A stretch of 64,000 nucleotides of DNA from contig NW_026570221.1 in assembly GCF_019649055.1 (NCBI RefSeq), forward strand, positions 682,001 to 746,000, given 5' to 3'. The translations under genes were made by a program, and so were the position numbers. The stretch is from Paramacrobiotus metropolitanus. Taxonomy: Eukaryota > Tardigrada > Eutardigrada > Parachela > Macrobiotidae. How positions within the stretch are numbered: the stretch's first letter is position 1; the number at the start of each line of letters is the position of its first letter. Positions 9,409-18,977 of this stretch are shown here, in pieces. The notes under the pieces were generated by a model. That model made no database searches. It was not told the DNA's origin and was given only the letters and a program-made list of their open reading frames with translations.

Positions 9409-12400
9409 TGATCCAGCATCTGCTGCTGCTGCTGGACTTGTTCATTTCCCTGGCCAGCGCCGTTCGCGCCGCCGCCGGCGTTATTCTGGCCGCCGCCGCC
9501 ACCGTTGTTATCGGCGCGCCAATTGCCGCCGCCATTCCGGTTTCCGTATCCGCCGCGTCCATTGCCGCGACCTCGCCCGCGGAAACCACCTCTTCCGCCG
9601 CCGTTATAGCCACCATTTTGGCCACCACCGTTATTTCCATTCCCTTGGCCGCCGCCGCCGTTCCCCTGCTTGAACGCGGCCCATCGCGCGACCAGGTCGT
9701 AGCCGTTCGCTACCGCTTGTCGCCAGCCGCCTTGAGCTCGCAGCCGTTCCCATTCTCGGGTGGCGAACAAGTTCGGATTCCGGTTTGGTGGCATGCCGGC
9801 GAACATGCAGTTCTGTGCATCGTGGTTCCCGAATCCACAATTTTGGCACAGCTGCACGCCCTGGGCGATCCATCAGTCAATTTGACCAAATTTCCACTCG
9901 GTTCGAGAACCCTGTTGTGGCTGATAGTTGCCTCGGTTCTGCTGGTAGTTTCCTTGTCGGTTATTGGGCTGATAGTTGCCCTGCCCCTTGTTCGGTTGAA
10001 GTTGCCACTCCGTTGGCCACCGTTCCCGTTTCCGTAATTGGACCTTCCTTGCTGTTGGGGCACCCCTCCCTTCAGGGGACTTGGCATCACATTGGCCGGG
10101 GCCATTGGCCTTGCCTGCGCTTGTATCGCGGCGACCATGGCATATGAGATCGGTTGTCCAGTTTGGCTGTCGATGAAAGTCATCTCCTTGCGAGTTGGGG
10201 ATGGCGATCTCGTCTGGTATTCCACAGGGGACGGTGTGGGTGCGTATTGTCGCTGTGCCATTTCAGCTTGGCCCGACCGGATGGTTGCGATCTCCGGTTG
10301 GTTGCGTTGACCTTCCACCACTTTATATTTGTCTTCGCCAGCTGTCCACGATCGGAAGAAGTCCTTTATCTCCGTTGGCGTTTTGAATTCTCTTATCTTC
10401 AGAGCTTTATATAGATCGGGATCAGTTCTGCATCCGTCGATCAGAAAGGCGACTGCCTGTAGTTCAGTAATGGCCTTTTTCGCCTTGAACTTCATCATTG
10501 CCTGATAGAACTGTTCGGGTGTTTCTTTTCCTAGTTTAAATTTCCTGTTCATGGCTTCGCGTAAGCCGAGAACTTCTTCATTTCGATCACCGAACTCATC
10601 TTTAAACTTGTTCAACCATTCCGTGACGGTGTAAACCTCCTCTTCAGCTTCTTCGATGTCTCTTTCGGCATCGAACCAGGTCTCTGCTGGTCCTCTAACG
10701 GCGCTGGCGATATCGATCAGTATCTGATCATCAGTCATGTCGTATGTCCGTTGTGTTTCTCTTACTAATCAAATCCATCCGCTTAACGCATCACGGTTGC
10801 CGTCGAAAGTCGCAAGATCAGTTTTGCGACCCATGTTTCTGATGGATCTGTTAAATTCCCGTTGTCCTCGATTTTCATTCCGATCTTCTCGTTGGTTGCG
10901 TTCGTTACGATATTCCTGGAAGAATCTTCCGTCGTGTTCGTGCCGTGGAGAGCGAGCATCTTGATTTGCGCCGTCCTTAACCGCTGTTTCGATGGGCCGT
11001 TGGAACTGTGAGGGGTCACCCGAGCTCATATGTGGTTGCTGAATACCTGACGGTGGATGATAGTCGCTGGTTTCCCCATCTTTTTTGTTTTTTAGCCCGC
11101 CTGTGCCGCCGCCCGTTCGCAGCGGCATCTCGAAATGGAAGCTCCCGCCCGCTTCTTGTGCCTTACTGTAGCTGGGCGGGGGTGTGTCGGCGGCATCTCT
11201 CTTTGCACTTCCTGCTTGCAGAATTAGCTCTTCCCTCTGTTTATTTGTCACTTTCCGGCCCTTGTTCTCGTCTTCGAGACGTTTAATTCTGATGTTGAGC
11301 TGCTCGTTTTCCGTTTGCAGCTGATCTCGCTCCTGCTTGAGCATATGGGCGAAATTCTGCCGCTGAATCGTCTCCGCGTTTAACTCCTTTTCGTCTGTCT
11401 CTCTCGCTTTAATCTGGTCGATTAGCTGATTCATATGCTGTTCCAGTTGAGCGTACGCATCAGCTGCCGATTTCAGTTGAGTTCTCGATCGGGTGACCTC
11501 ATCTTGGTGGGTCATCACCGTTTGTGTCATATCGACCAGCTCCGTGTTGAGCTTTATGTTCTCGTCTGTCAGTTCACGGATCTTTTTCTGATGTTCTTTG
11601 CTCTCCACTTCGACTTTTGTCACCTTCGTATCTAGTCGTCGTGCTTCATCTTCCCATCTTTGGCCCCATTCGGCCGCCTGCTGACCAGCTTCTTTGAGCT
11701 GCGCGTTCTCCTCAGTGACCTGCCTGATCTCATCTTTTAGTCGTTCTCCTTCGGTAGCTAGGAGCTCTCTCAGGTCTTGTGCCACTTTGAGGGCATCATC
11801 AGCTCGTTTCTGGTGATCTTCCGATTCCCGTTGGAGAGTTTGAATATTCTCATCTTTAAGCGTCATGTCATCTCTGAGCTTGAATATATCCTTATTCACC
11901 GCTGTCAATCGTTTGGTCGCTTCCGCTAATTTGTTTGCATATTCATCTCGTTTTGCTTCAGCTTCATCTGCTTTTTTTCGCAGTTCATCGCACTGATCTG
12001 TGAGTTCGGCTATGTGACGTGATCGTTCAGCTGATTCCTCTGACAGACTCTCGTTGAGATCGCTTACTGCCATATAGCCTTCCATCTCTCTGTCATCCGC
12101 GATCTTTGCTGATTCTTCAGCGATCTGTTTTTGACGTTCATATCGAACTTTCCACTCATCTGCCGTACTTTCCAATACGCCTTGCTGTTGTTCCAGCTCA
12201 TATAAGCGCGTTTGTAATGATCCCAATTTATTCTGATATTCCTGTTTCTTCTTGATGACCTGAGCTTCTTTTTCTTCCAACGAAATCTCAAGTTCTCTGA
12301 CTCGTCGTTTCAGGTTTGAGGTGGGGCTGTTGGGAGATGGAGATCGTACGTTGACGATCTTCCCCGTCTGATTCCTTTCAATCAGACTTTCGGGGATGTC

Positions 12401-12853
12401 CTCGAAGGATGTCAATCCTTGAGCTCGGTCAGCTTCCTTCATTGCGGTTTTAAATGACATATTCAATGTCATCTCGTCTTCAGTGAAGTACGATTCTTCG
12501 TTCCCGCGATTGGACATCATCTCATCAGATGCCATCGGACTCTCGAAGATGTCTTCGGTTGTTGTTTCATCTCCAAGTGTGAGATCATCTAGTCTGAGTT
12601 CGTTGAGATCATCTGTTGTGATCTTTGGCTGTACGGTGAGTTCGGTTTTGGCCAGGTTCTCCTTCTTATCCTGGTCTGACATAACCTTTTGCGATGTCAG
12701 ATCCATCTCCGCAGCTTCTTCTGAGTTCATTCCTTCTTTGGTGACCTCCTGGTTCACCTCACTGTTTCGCGCCGCAGGCGCGGGAGATCGTTTCAGATCA
12801 TCACGGGAGCTCTCTTGAGCTGACACTGCTTCGAGTGCCTGATCTGATCTCAA
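9387..12853 (-). pseudogene. Gag polyprotein with long coiled coil, interrupted
   Basis: The frame opens at 12853 without an ATG; the first ATG is at 12730. Roughly codons 185-545 form a long heptad-like, Glu/Lys/Gln-rich coiled coil, unusual for Gypsy Gag. A capsid-like segment follows (DLATFDGNRDALSGWI, then GPAETWFDAERD), with an in-frame TGA at 10771-10769 inside it; the frame reopens at once and continues from ATG 10738. In a G-rich run near 9978-9988 the coding signal moves into the -1 frame, where there is a second TGA at 9875-9873. The last part (9857-9387) carries a CCHC zinc knuckle (CQNCGFGNHDAQNC) and Gly/Asn/Arg-rich sequence ending in poly-Gln, as expected for nucleocapsid. Two nonsense codons and one frame change make this Gag copy defective unless sequence errors are involved. 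Confidence 0.8.
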
Positions 12854-12854
12854 A

Positions 12855-13205
12855 GGTCACTGATGATCTCGAGATAATCGATCTCCGAGATGGTCACTTT
12901 TCGGTCAACTCAGTTCGATTGAAAACAGCTTCCTTTAACTGATTTTAGATCGTTTACAATGAGAAAAGATCGTTTTAACTGATGAGAGATCGTTACGAGA
13001 TCGTTTTAGATCGATCTGATCTGATGTCAAGATCACTGACGATCTCGAGATGATCGATCCCTGAGCTGGTCACTTTTTGGTCACTTCAATTCAATTAAAA
13101 CTAACTTCCTTCAGCTAATTTTAGACCGTTTCCGATGAAAAGAGATCGTTCTCACTGCTGGGAGATCGTTAGGAGATCGTTTTAGATCGATTTTACCGTT
13201 AAAAT
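12855..13205 (-). repeat. Two-copy 175-bp tandem repeat in retroelement leader
   Basis: Two consecutive units of about 175 bp start at 12855 and 13031. Both contain the series TGAtGATCTCGAGAT, GGTCACTTTT and several GAGATCGTT motifs ending in GAGATCGTTTTAGATCGAT. They lie just 5' of gag on the element's strand. The density of GATC and ATCGTT words is striking. A role in packaging or translation of the leader is possible but not shown. Confidence 0.75.
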
Positions 13206-13720
13206 TTTCGACCAATCAAAGTTCGTTTAACTGACCAATCACGTGTAGCCGTTAAAATTTTCTGACCGGCCTGACGTCACAGATCGACGGCCAGACTTGC
13301 GTGCCGTGTGCAAAAACTACGCCTACGTCTAGCTCAGCTCAGTACCGACCAATGAAAATTGTGCGTTTTACGCCTCAACCAATCCAATAATTAATAACGG
13401 GTTTTTACCTGTCTACCGTTCCGATCCCGCGAAAAGATGATCCAGATTACGAAGATGATCCAGATGATCTTCTCCACAGGCCGATCCCGCGCAGCCGTAT
13501 TCCGCACGGTTGTGGCGCCTTCCTGTCCGACCTAGTCTGCCTTCTGCTGGGCTTGTCAGGCCTATCAGCAGGTCGCTCTACAGCCAATTTGGTGGAGCGC
13601 GTTTAACTGAACTCTTGGCACCTCATTCGGTGCTGCCAACTTGTGGCTTCTCGGCGCTGGTGCCCGACAGCCTTGACCCCAACAAGAGGTACTCGCTGCC
13701 TAGCAGAGGAAACAGCACAA

Positions 13721-13800
13721 GTTCTCCGACAGGAGAGATCTTGCACCGCAGCCTTCTGCCGTCTGATTGGAAGTGCACGACGAGTTCTCCTACAGGAGAC
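13721..13800 (-). other. Paired short hairpins in the retroelement leader
   Basis: Two similar stem-loops lie about 63 bp apart in the untranslated leader. One has TCTCC/GGAGA arms at 13723-13727 and 13732-13736, the other has the same arms at 13786-13790 and 13795-13799; loops are GACA and TACA on the plus strand. Identical stems with related tetraloops resemble dimerisation or packaging hairpins of retroelements, but only the geometry is seen. Confidence 0.45.
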
Positions 13801-13997
13801 TCTCTAGTCAGTGCAGCCGCTGATGCTGGCAATCCGATCGATGAGCGCGCCTTGCTTCAGATAAGGAAAACCAGTGCCTTACTGGTGAAATAAGATCAAT
13901 GAGATCAAAATGATCCAGATCAATACGGCCGTTCGCCAAACAAGTAAGATGTGGTCGTTCGCCAAACAGATAGAACTCAGAAACCGTCTGTTCACGG

Positions 13998-14008
13998 CTC
14001 TGCTACCA
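13998..14008 (-). promoter_or_regulatory. Primer-binding site, initiator tRNA-Met type
   Basis: On the minus strand the sequence TGGTAGCAGAG begins at 14008. It equals the complement of the 3' end of animal initiator tRNA-Met (ending CTCTGCTA plus CCA), and then diverges. It lies between the putative LTR (higher coordinates) and gag, where reverse transcription is primed in LTR elements. Eleven matching bases are shorter than a full 18-nt site. Confidence 0.65.
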
Positions 14009-14421
14009 TATCACCGTGGACTATGAAAGAGTCCAGGACGGTAGCCCAGACTGCCAGGACTCCGTGGAGTGTAATACGTGACGTTTTAGGGAAGAAATGC
14101 ACAACGCACGATATCCAGTCTACGTAGTACACTTTATTAACGTTCTCAATCGTGAAAACCAACACACTGACGTTCAATGCTCAGTGAGCTAACGTCTACC
14201 AGAAATCTCACATGTAGACTGCACGGCGCAGAGTGAACATAGTGAACAGCAGCCGTCAGCCAATCAAAAGAGAGCCACGCCACAGACGGTAATTCCATGG
14301 GGAATCCCCAGTGCGTAGTGCAACGAAGCACTCCCCCAACTCCAGTAGCGTCACTAAGGTGGACGCAGGGGAGCCATCGCCTCACAGACTGTTTGACTAA
14401 CTAACTACCTAACTAACTACA
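14009..14421 (-). repeat. Putative 5' LTR of the Gypsy element (boundaries approximate)
   Basis: The block between the primer-binding site and the carbonic anhydrase exon contains AATAAA on the minus strand at 14138-14133, fitting an R-region polyadenylation signal. Candidate TG/CA ends on the plus strand are 14017 and 14421, but without the partner LTR the limits cannot be proven. The distal end is a short CTAA-rich run (14396-14421). Confidence 0.5.
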
Positions 14422-14489
14422 GTTTTCTACCGACTCATATCCGTAAGATCATTTACGTTATTGACCTGACTGCTTTGTTCCGTAAACAG

Positions 14490-17400
14490 ATGTGCCAGGA
14501 CCGGGAAACTGGAGCCGTGTTGATTCAAACTGTTCACTCGACAATGACCAGTCGCCGATAGATCTTAAAGAAGAGGAAGCTAAGTTCGATGCTGGACTCA
14601 CGGACATCTCCTTTGCTAATTATGATACGCTGCTGAAAAACGAAGCGTGGACAGTTCTAAATAATGGACACACCGGTAATACTTAATAACCCAATGTGCA
14701 TTAATTTGGTATTGGACATCAAATCTATGAAGTTTTCGAACTGTATGTTGCAAGTTAGGATAACTTACAGTAAGCAACAATATACTCGTATTAACGAAGG
14801 TGTAAGAGGAGAATCCTCTTTACACACAGCAGCCGCCCATTCGCCGCCTACCTGGTTGGCTCAAGCTCAAGCACAAATATCTTGATCTTCGCCAACAGCG
14901 GCGATGGCACAGTGGCTGTGCTACGTGGATCTCACTCGGTAGCCAGCGGTTCGATTCCGCTCCATCGCCATTTTTCGGAGCGGAATCCTCAACAGACAGG
15001 ATCTTCGTCTGACCGCCCTCCCTCGCTGAGATCATCACGGACAGCCGACTGTTATAAAGGTTTCGAAAACAAAATATTTCTTAGGATTTCACGTGAGATA
15101 TATATTTATGGGAGGAGAATTGTGAAAAGGTTATTAAATCGTCAGTTCTGATTTAGATATGTCGAAGACTCGAAGTCGAAACCGCTCTTGCATACTGGGA
15201 AAATGCGAGCGACAAAATTTGCAGTTAAAATATCTTCATATCCTAAATCTTTATTTACTGTGATCCAGAAATATTTCTTACGAAATTGAAATCCAACCTG
15301 AGTACGGAACAAGGCTATATCGATCGTATCATAATGATGATTTATGGGTATCTGGTTTTGTTTGCGATAATGATTCTAATCGGGTCTGATGCAGCGCACA
15401 ATGCCGCCGCGTCTCGTGACCTCTGATCGGCGCTAAGTAGTTTGACTGTAAATCATCCGGGCATCTTGCAGTTCTTCCAACGAGCATCGTTCCAACATTT
15501 AATGAATAAGCGGATGTGCGAAAGGTCAAATCTATCAGACGTGTAAAGCAGCAGCGTATAACTGCCGACTTCGCTGTTGTGCGCTGCAGGGACATAAATC
15601 CATCGTGGGCAGAAGCCGAGAACTGGTTACGCATTACAGAGCGGCACGACTGATGACATGACGAGGTTTTTGATAATTTTTTTCTGCATGTCTTCCTTTG
15701 CGGATGCAGACATATGGGTGCCGACCCCGCTAATCTGTATTGTCGTTGTCCTTCAAACTTTCGAAATCTTTGGGAATATTAGCTACACTGGTACGGCTTA
15801 CTCGAAACCCGAAACACAGATGTTCATCCGGTTTTTACTATAAAAGGCGCAAAACTGTGGTAACACGGGTTTATCAGGGCTTTCTGTAAAAGCTCAACTT
15901 TTTGCCGAATTTATGTACGATCGTATTAAGTATGTGCATATTACGTATGACGATATTGCAGTCTGAAAATCTTGACATATATCTGTATCTGTACCTAGAT
16001 GTAGCGAGTATCTGTACCTAGATGATGTATCTGTACCTCTGTAGCGAGCCAGATGACACAACGCTTTTTACGTTTGTTTTTTACTTTTTGACTTTTGTGA
16101 TTTATTTGTATTTAAATTTTGTGCATGTGATTTAATTTTCGGAAACAAGTACGCTGTTGCAGTCCAGCTGCAAGGAGATTATGACTGCGCACCTCATATT
16201 CAAGATGGTGGACTGTACGGGAATTATGACGTAAAGCAAATACATTTTCATTGGGGAAAAACTGACTTCCGCGGATCGGAACATCATGTTGACGGATACC
16301 AGTATCCTATGGAGGTGATTGCTTTGGCAGTGGCCAAAAAGGACCCTCGCTGGTTATTTCCCAAATGGTCACTAAATGTTCCGTATCGTGTTCCAAATGA
16401 AAATGCTTGCTTGGGTTAATATAAAACCTCATAGAGGCGTATTTACTGTTTATTTCCGATAAAACAGCGTTATTTTGGCCGAAAGTTCTCGCAGTTTTTT
16501 GAAGTTGTACTTCGTGATTTACATTGTTTACAATAATTGTCAGATGCATATTGTACATGCCCTTCGTGACAATCCCCCGACAAGATTAGAAAAGCCAAAA
16601 CAAGTTGCCGTTGTGGGGATATTTTTTCAAATCCGTAACGAGCCTAATGAAGATTTGGAGTCGCTGCTGGAAGTTTTGCCCCAAGTGGAGAAGCCAGATC
16701 CAGATAACAGTACGAATCGTTTAATTAATTCTTACGTACGACTCGGTACGAGTACTTGCAATTATTGCCCGTAGCGAAGGTCTTCCTAATTCAGCTGTAA
16801 TGCAGATGTTTAACTTTACAATACAATAGTCGTGATTTAAGGGTACATGCGCACCTGCGCAGCACCGCGTTGACAGATAAGTAGTGAGAATAGCAAAGCT
16901 CTTACGTTCTAGCGTGCCAGTAATAAATAAACTGATCTCTTTTATTTAACAGGAGGTAAATTAAGCGGTAAAACTCAAAGGCTTCAACCTGAAATCATTC
17001 CTTCCCCTGTCGCCAAACTACTTCCGGTATAACGGATCACTGACGACGCCACCTTGTTATCCCATCGTTTTGTGGACTGTGATGCAACAGCCTGTTTTTC
17101 TTTCCCGGGAACAGGTAACTAGTTCCCCTAATTAACTTGTGCTTCATCTTTCGAATGTGTCTTGGATGTGTTTGTAGCTGCAAGCATTTCGTAAACTCAT
17201 GGCGCATCGTCACCACGCCCATCCCGTTAACGAGACCGATGTCAAATATATTAAGGAGAATTTCCGGCCCATAATTCATGATCTGGGCAACCGAACGGTG
17301 TATAAGTACTCCCGTGCAGCAACGCGCAGGGATCACTCGGTGTTTGATGTGGAGACCGAGTCTACACCGTCTTCCGCTTACCGAGTGGTTTCTCCCTTTT

Positions 17401-17495
17401 ACCTGGTTACGTTATGTGTCTTGATTTTAGTTTTCCAGGGAAGTGGGTTTGAGTCCAGATTGCAGTTTCAGTTTCAAGCCAAAGGATGTATTTGA
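14490..17495 (+). CDS. Alpha-carbonic anhydrase, secreted/membrane type, 5' exon(s) not visible
   Basis: The product would hydrate CO2 to bicarbonate. Five exons were traced: 14490-14675, 16163-16314, 16544-16745, 16966-17114 and 17178-17495, with matching phases. Exon 1 has NWSRVDSNC and NDQSPIDL, ending NNGHT (proton-shuttle His). Exon 2 has QIHFHWG (two zinc His) and GSEHHVDG; exon 3 opens MHIVH (third zinc His). Exon 4 has [18 protein letters not shown] then SLTTPPC (gatekeeper Thr, second disulfide Cys). Exon 5 ends the fold with ENFRPI and RTVYKY, followed by a Ser-rich linker, a hydrophobic segment ([13 protein letters not shown]) and a short tail, suggesting an anchored enzyme. The Cys pair supports an extracellular location. 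The first exon starts in mid-codon after an AG, so a signal-peptide exon must lie upstream, beyond or removed by the retroelement. All catalytic residues appear intact. The end of exon 3 is the least certain junction. Confidence 0.85.
14900..14975 (+). other. tRNA-like element with Pol III promoter boxes (tRNA pseudogene or SINE head)
   Basis: The sequence has an A-box match (TGGCACAGTGG, 14905-14915), a B-box match (GGTTCGATTCC, 14948-14958), a 7-bp acceptor-like pairing GGCGATG/CATCGCC, a perfect T-arm AGCGG/CCGCT and a T5 run directly after (14971-14975). The D and anticodon arms do not fold canonically, so I do not call an anticodon. It lies in the large first visible intron of the carbonic anhydrase gene. 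A tRNA-derived SINE head is the main alternative to a degenerate tRNA gene. Confidence 0.45.
15976..16050 (+). repeat. Imperfect minisatellite, TATCTGTACCT units
   Basis: Within the carbonic anhydrase intron the motif ATCTGTACCT followed by AGATG or CTGTAGCGAG recurs about four times with variation. The rest of the intron (14976-16162) shows no convincing coding signal. Confidence 0.6.
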
Positions 17496-18977
17496 GTTTT
17501 CTTTTACCGGTGTGCGATACTTGATTTTGACTGGTGGTAATGTTTTGACTGGTGGTTTAATTTGTGTGACCGTTTGGTGTAATGTACAAGTACAAGTTGT
17601 ACGCTTATAGAGAGGTTGGCTTAAAAATTTGTTATTTGAATAGCATGCAGTACGAATACGTTCTGGTTGGAGTTTGGACGAGTACTGAGATTAAATTTTT
17701 TTAAATTTAATTAATTAGAAATCTTTATTAGGCAAGAGCCGCAGAGAAACCAAAAGTACGATCGGAGGGGATGATTATATTTATTTACTGTTTTTGACAA
17801 CTCACTGACTTTCCTTTACTTCTGTATGTTTGGTAATTCCTTCTTGGCCCTGCATCAGAATTTAGCACCCACCGTTTTAAATGTTTTTTAAGGAAAGTAG
17901 CCATAAAGTACACATTAAGTGCTTACGCAAAAGTGCAGTGAAGGGTTTATTAAAATGTTGAAAACACTGTATGTCAAGACTGTATGAAATTACTTATGCA
18001 GTTATGCACCCGTGCGTGTTAGAAGTACAACGCAACTGAAAGACTACGTTCATTGGTTCACTGGTGCGACTGAAGAGATGAAATCCGCGTTAACATTTCG
18101 CTTTGCTGGTGCTGGATACTAGATGCACGCTGTCGTATAGTGCATGTTTGCACCGAGATCCGAGTTTCGCGCTGTTCGCTTGACCGCGTGGCATATTTCC
18201 GGTTTGGCGTTGACACGGATCTGATTGTAAAAGATTAAAAAATGAAAGATGCTGAGAAAACGCAATAACATCCTGCTTATAGATCTAGTGGCTGGCAAAA
18301 CTGTACTCGTATGCTGGCATCGATCGTTACACTTTGCAGTGGTGAAGTCTTATCCAATGTAGTGGGCGACTCGCAACGGGATAGAAGGCAAAAATAATAC
18401 GGTCAGCACTCTTACTCGTTCGCCACATTATTAATAAGTGAATGATAACAATTCTGTCGTATAAACGTCGTTAACTTTCGATCGGCAAGTTATTTACGGA
18501 ATTTCCATTTCTGACTTGGTCCAAACTCTTTAACTATTTCCAGCGAAGGTATTGCCACTACAGTGACTACACTCTAATTTAAACTTGGTTACCTAATTTT
18601 TTTATCGCTCTGTGATCTCAGGCGTAGAAGTACCAGTACATGGTACACCCTCGCTGTAACAGTCTGTTGTGTTTTGCTGTGCGCCCACCTACGCGTGGCA
18701 GCTTTGTGCACTTGTCCACGTGCTTGCTGTATTGCTGACTCAACATTCAGTTGAGTCAGTAGTTTGCAGTTTGCTCATAAGTGGAAATTTAGTCTGGTTG
18801 TCAGTGGTTGAGAAGAGTTTAGCTGTCGCGCTGTTTCTCGCTTTCTGTAGCGTATGCGCTGTTTAGAACAGCCAAGCTTCTTTGGTAGGCAGAATTCCGT
18901 AAATTCTGCTCTACGCGTGAACCATCACCAGGTCCACGCTCACAGCGTGACAACTCATTCGGACACCCAGTATAAGA
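17496..18977. other. Intergenic: carbonic anhydrase to first Agenet-F-box gene
   Basis: No coding signal was accepted here. The part from about 18050 to 18640 is alignable with 28130-28660 in the second duplicate and probably contains the promoter of the downstream gene. The part from about 18630 to 18966 has no counterpart in copy B; it holds a perfect 10-bp inverted repeat (18735-18744 with 18750-18759) that creates two AP-1-like TGAC/GTCA sites, and a second short one near 18890-18910. Confidence 0.6.

Larger units (their letters stand above)
1..14421 (-). mobile_element. Ty3/Gypsy LTR retrotransposon, very large, 3' end outside window
   Basis: One minus-strand element covers the left 14.4 kb. 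Reading 5' to 3' (descending coordinates) it has a putative LTR with an AATAAA on the minus strand (14138-14133), a primer-binding site matching initiator tRNA-Met, a roughly 1.1-kb leader, a coiled-coil Gag, a CCHC nucleocapsid, a frameshift signal, and a Pol frame ordered protease, reverse transcriptase, RNase H, integrase, which is the Ty3/Gypsy order. A further ORF follows and runs off the left edge. More than 14 kb is unusually long for this superfamily. Gag has two in-frame TGA codons and a frame change, and the reverse transcriptase has a changed catalytic residue, so this copy is probably defective. The 3' LTR is not visible, so LTR divergence and age cannot be read. Confidence 0.9.

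Noticed and set aside
9396-10147. Plus-strand Ala/Val/Pro-rich open frames of 120-213 codons
   Set aside because: They are antisense images of the Gly/Asn/Arg-rich nucleocapsid; low complexity keeps the opposite strand open.
13510-13893. 127-codon plus-strand open frame
   Set aside because: It lies opposite the retroelement leader, begins at a weak start and has no recognisable protein character.
15329-15634. 101-codon minus-strand frame in the carbonic anhydrase intron
   Set aside because: No recognised motif; no splice or repeat evidence, so not called.
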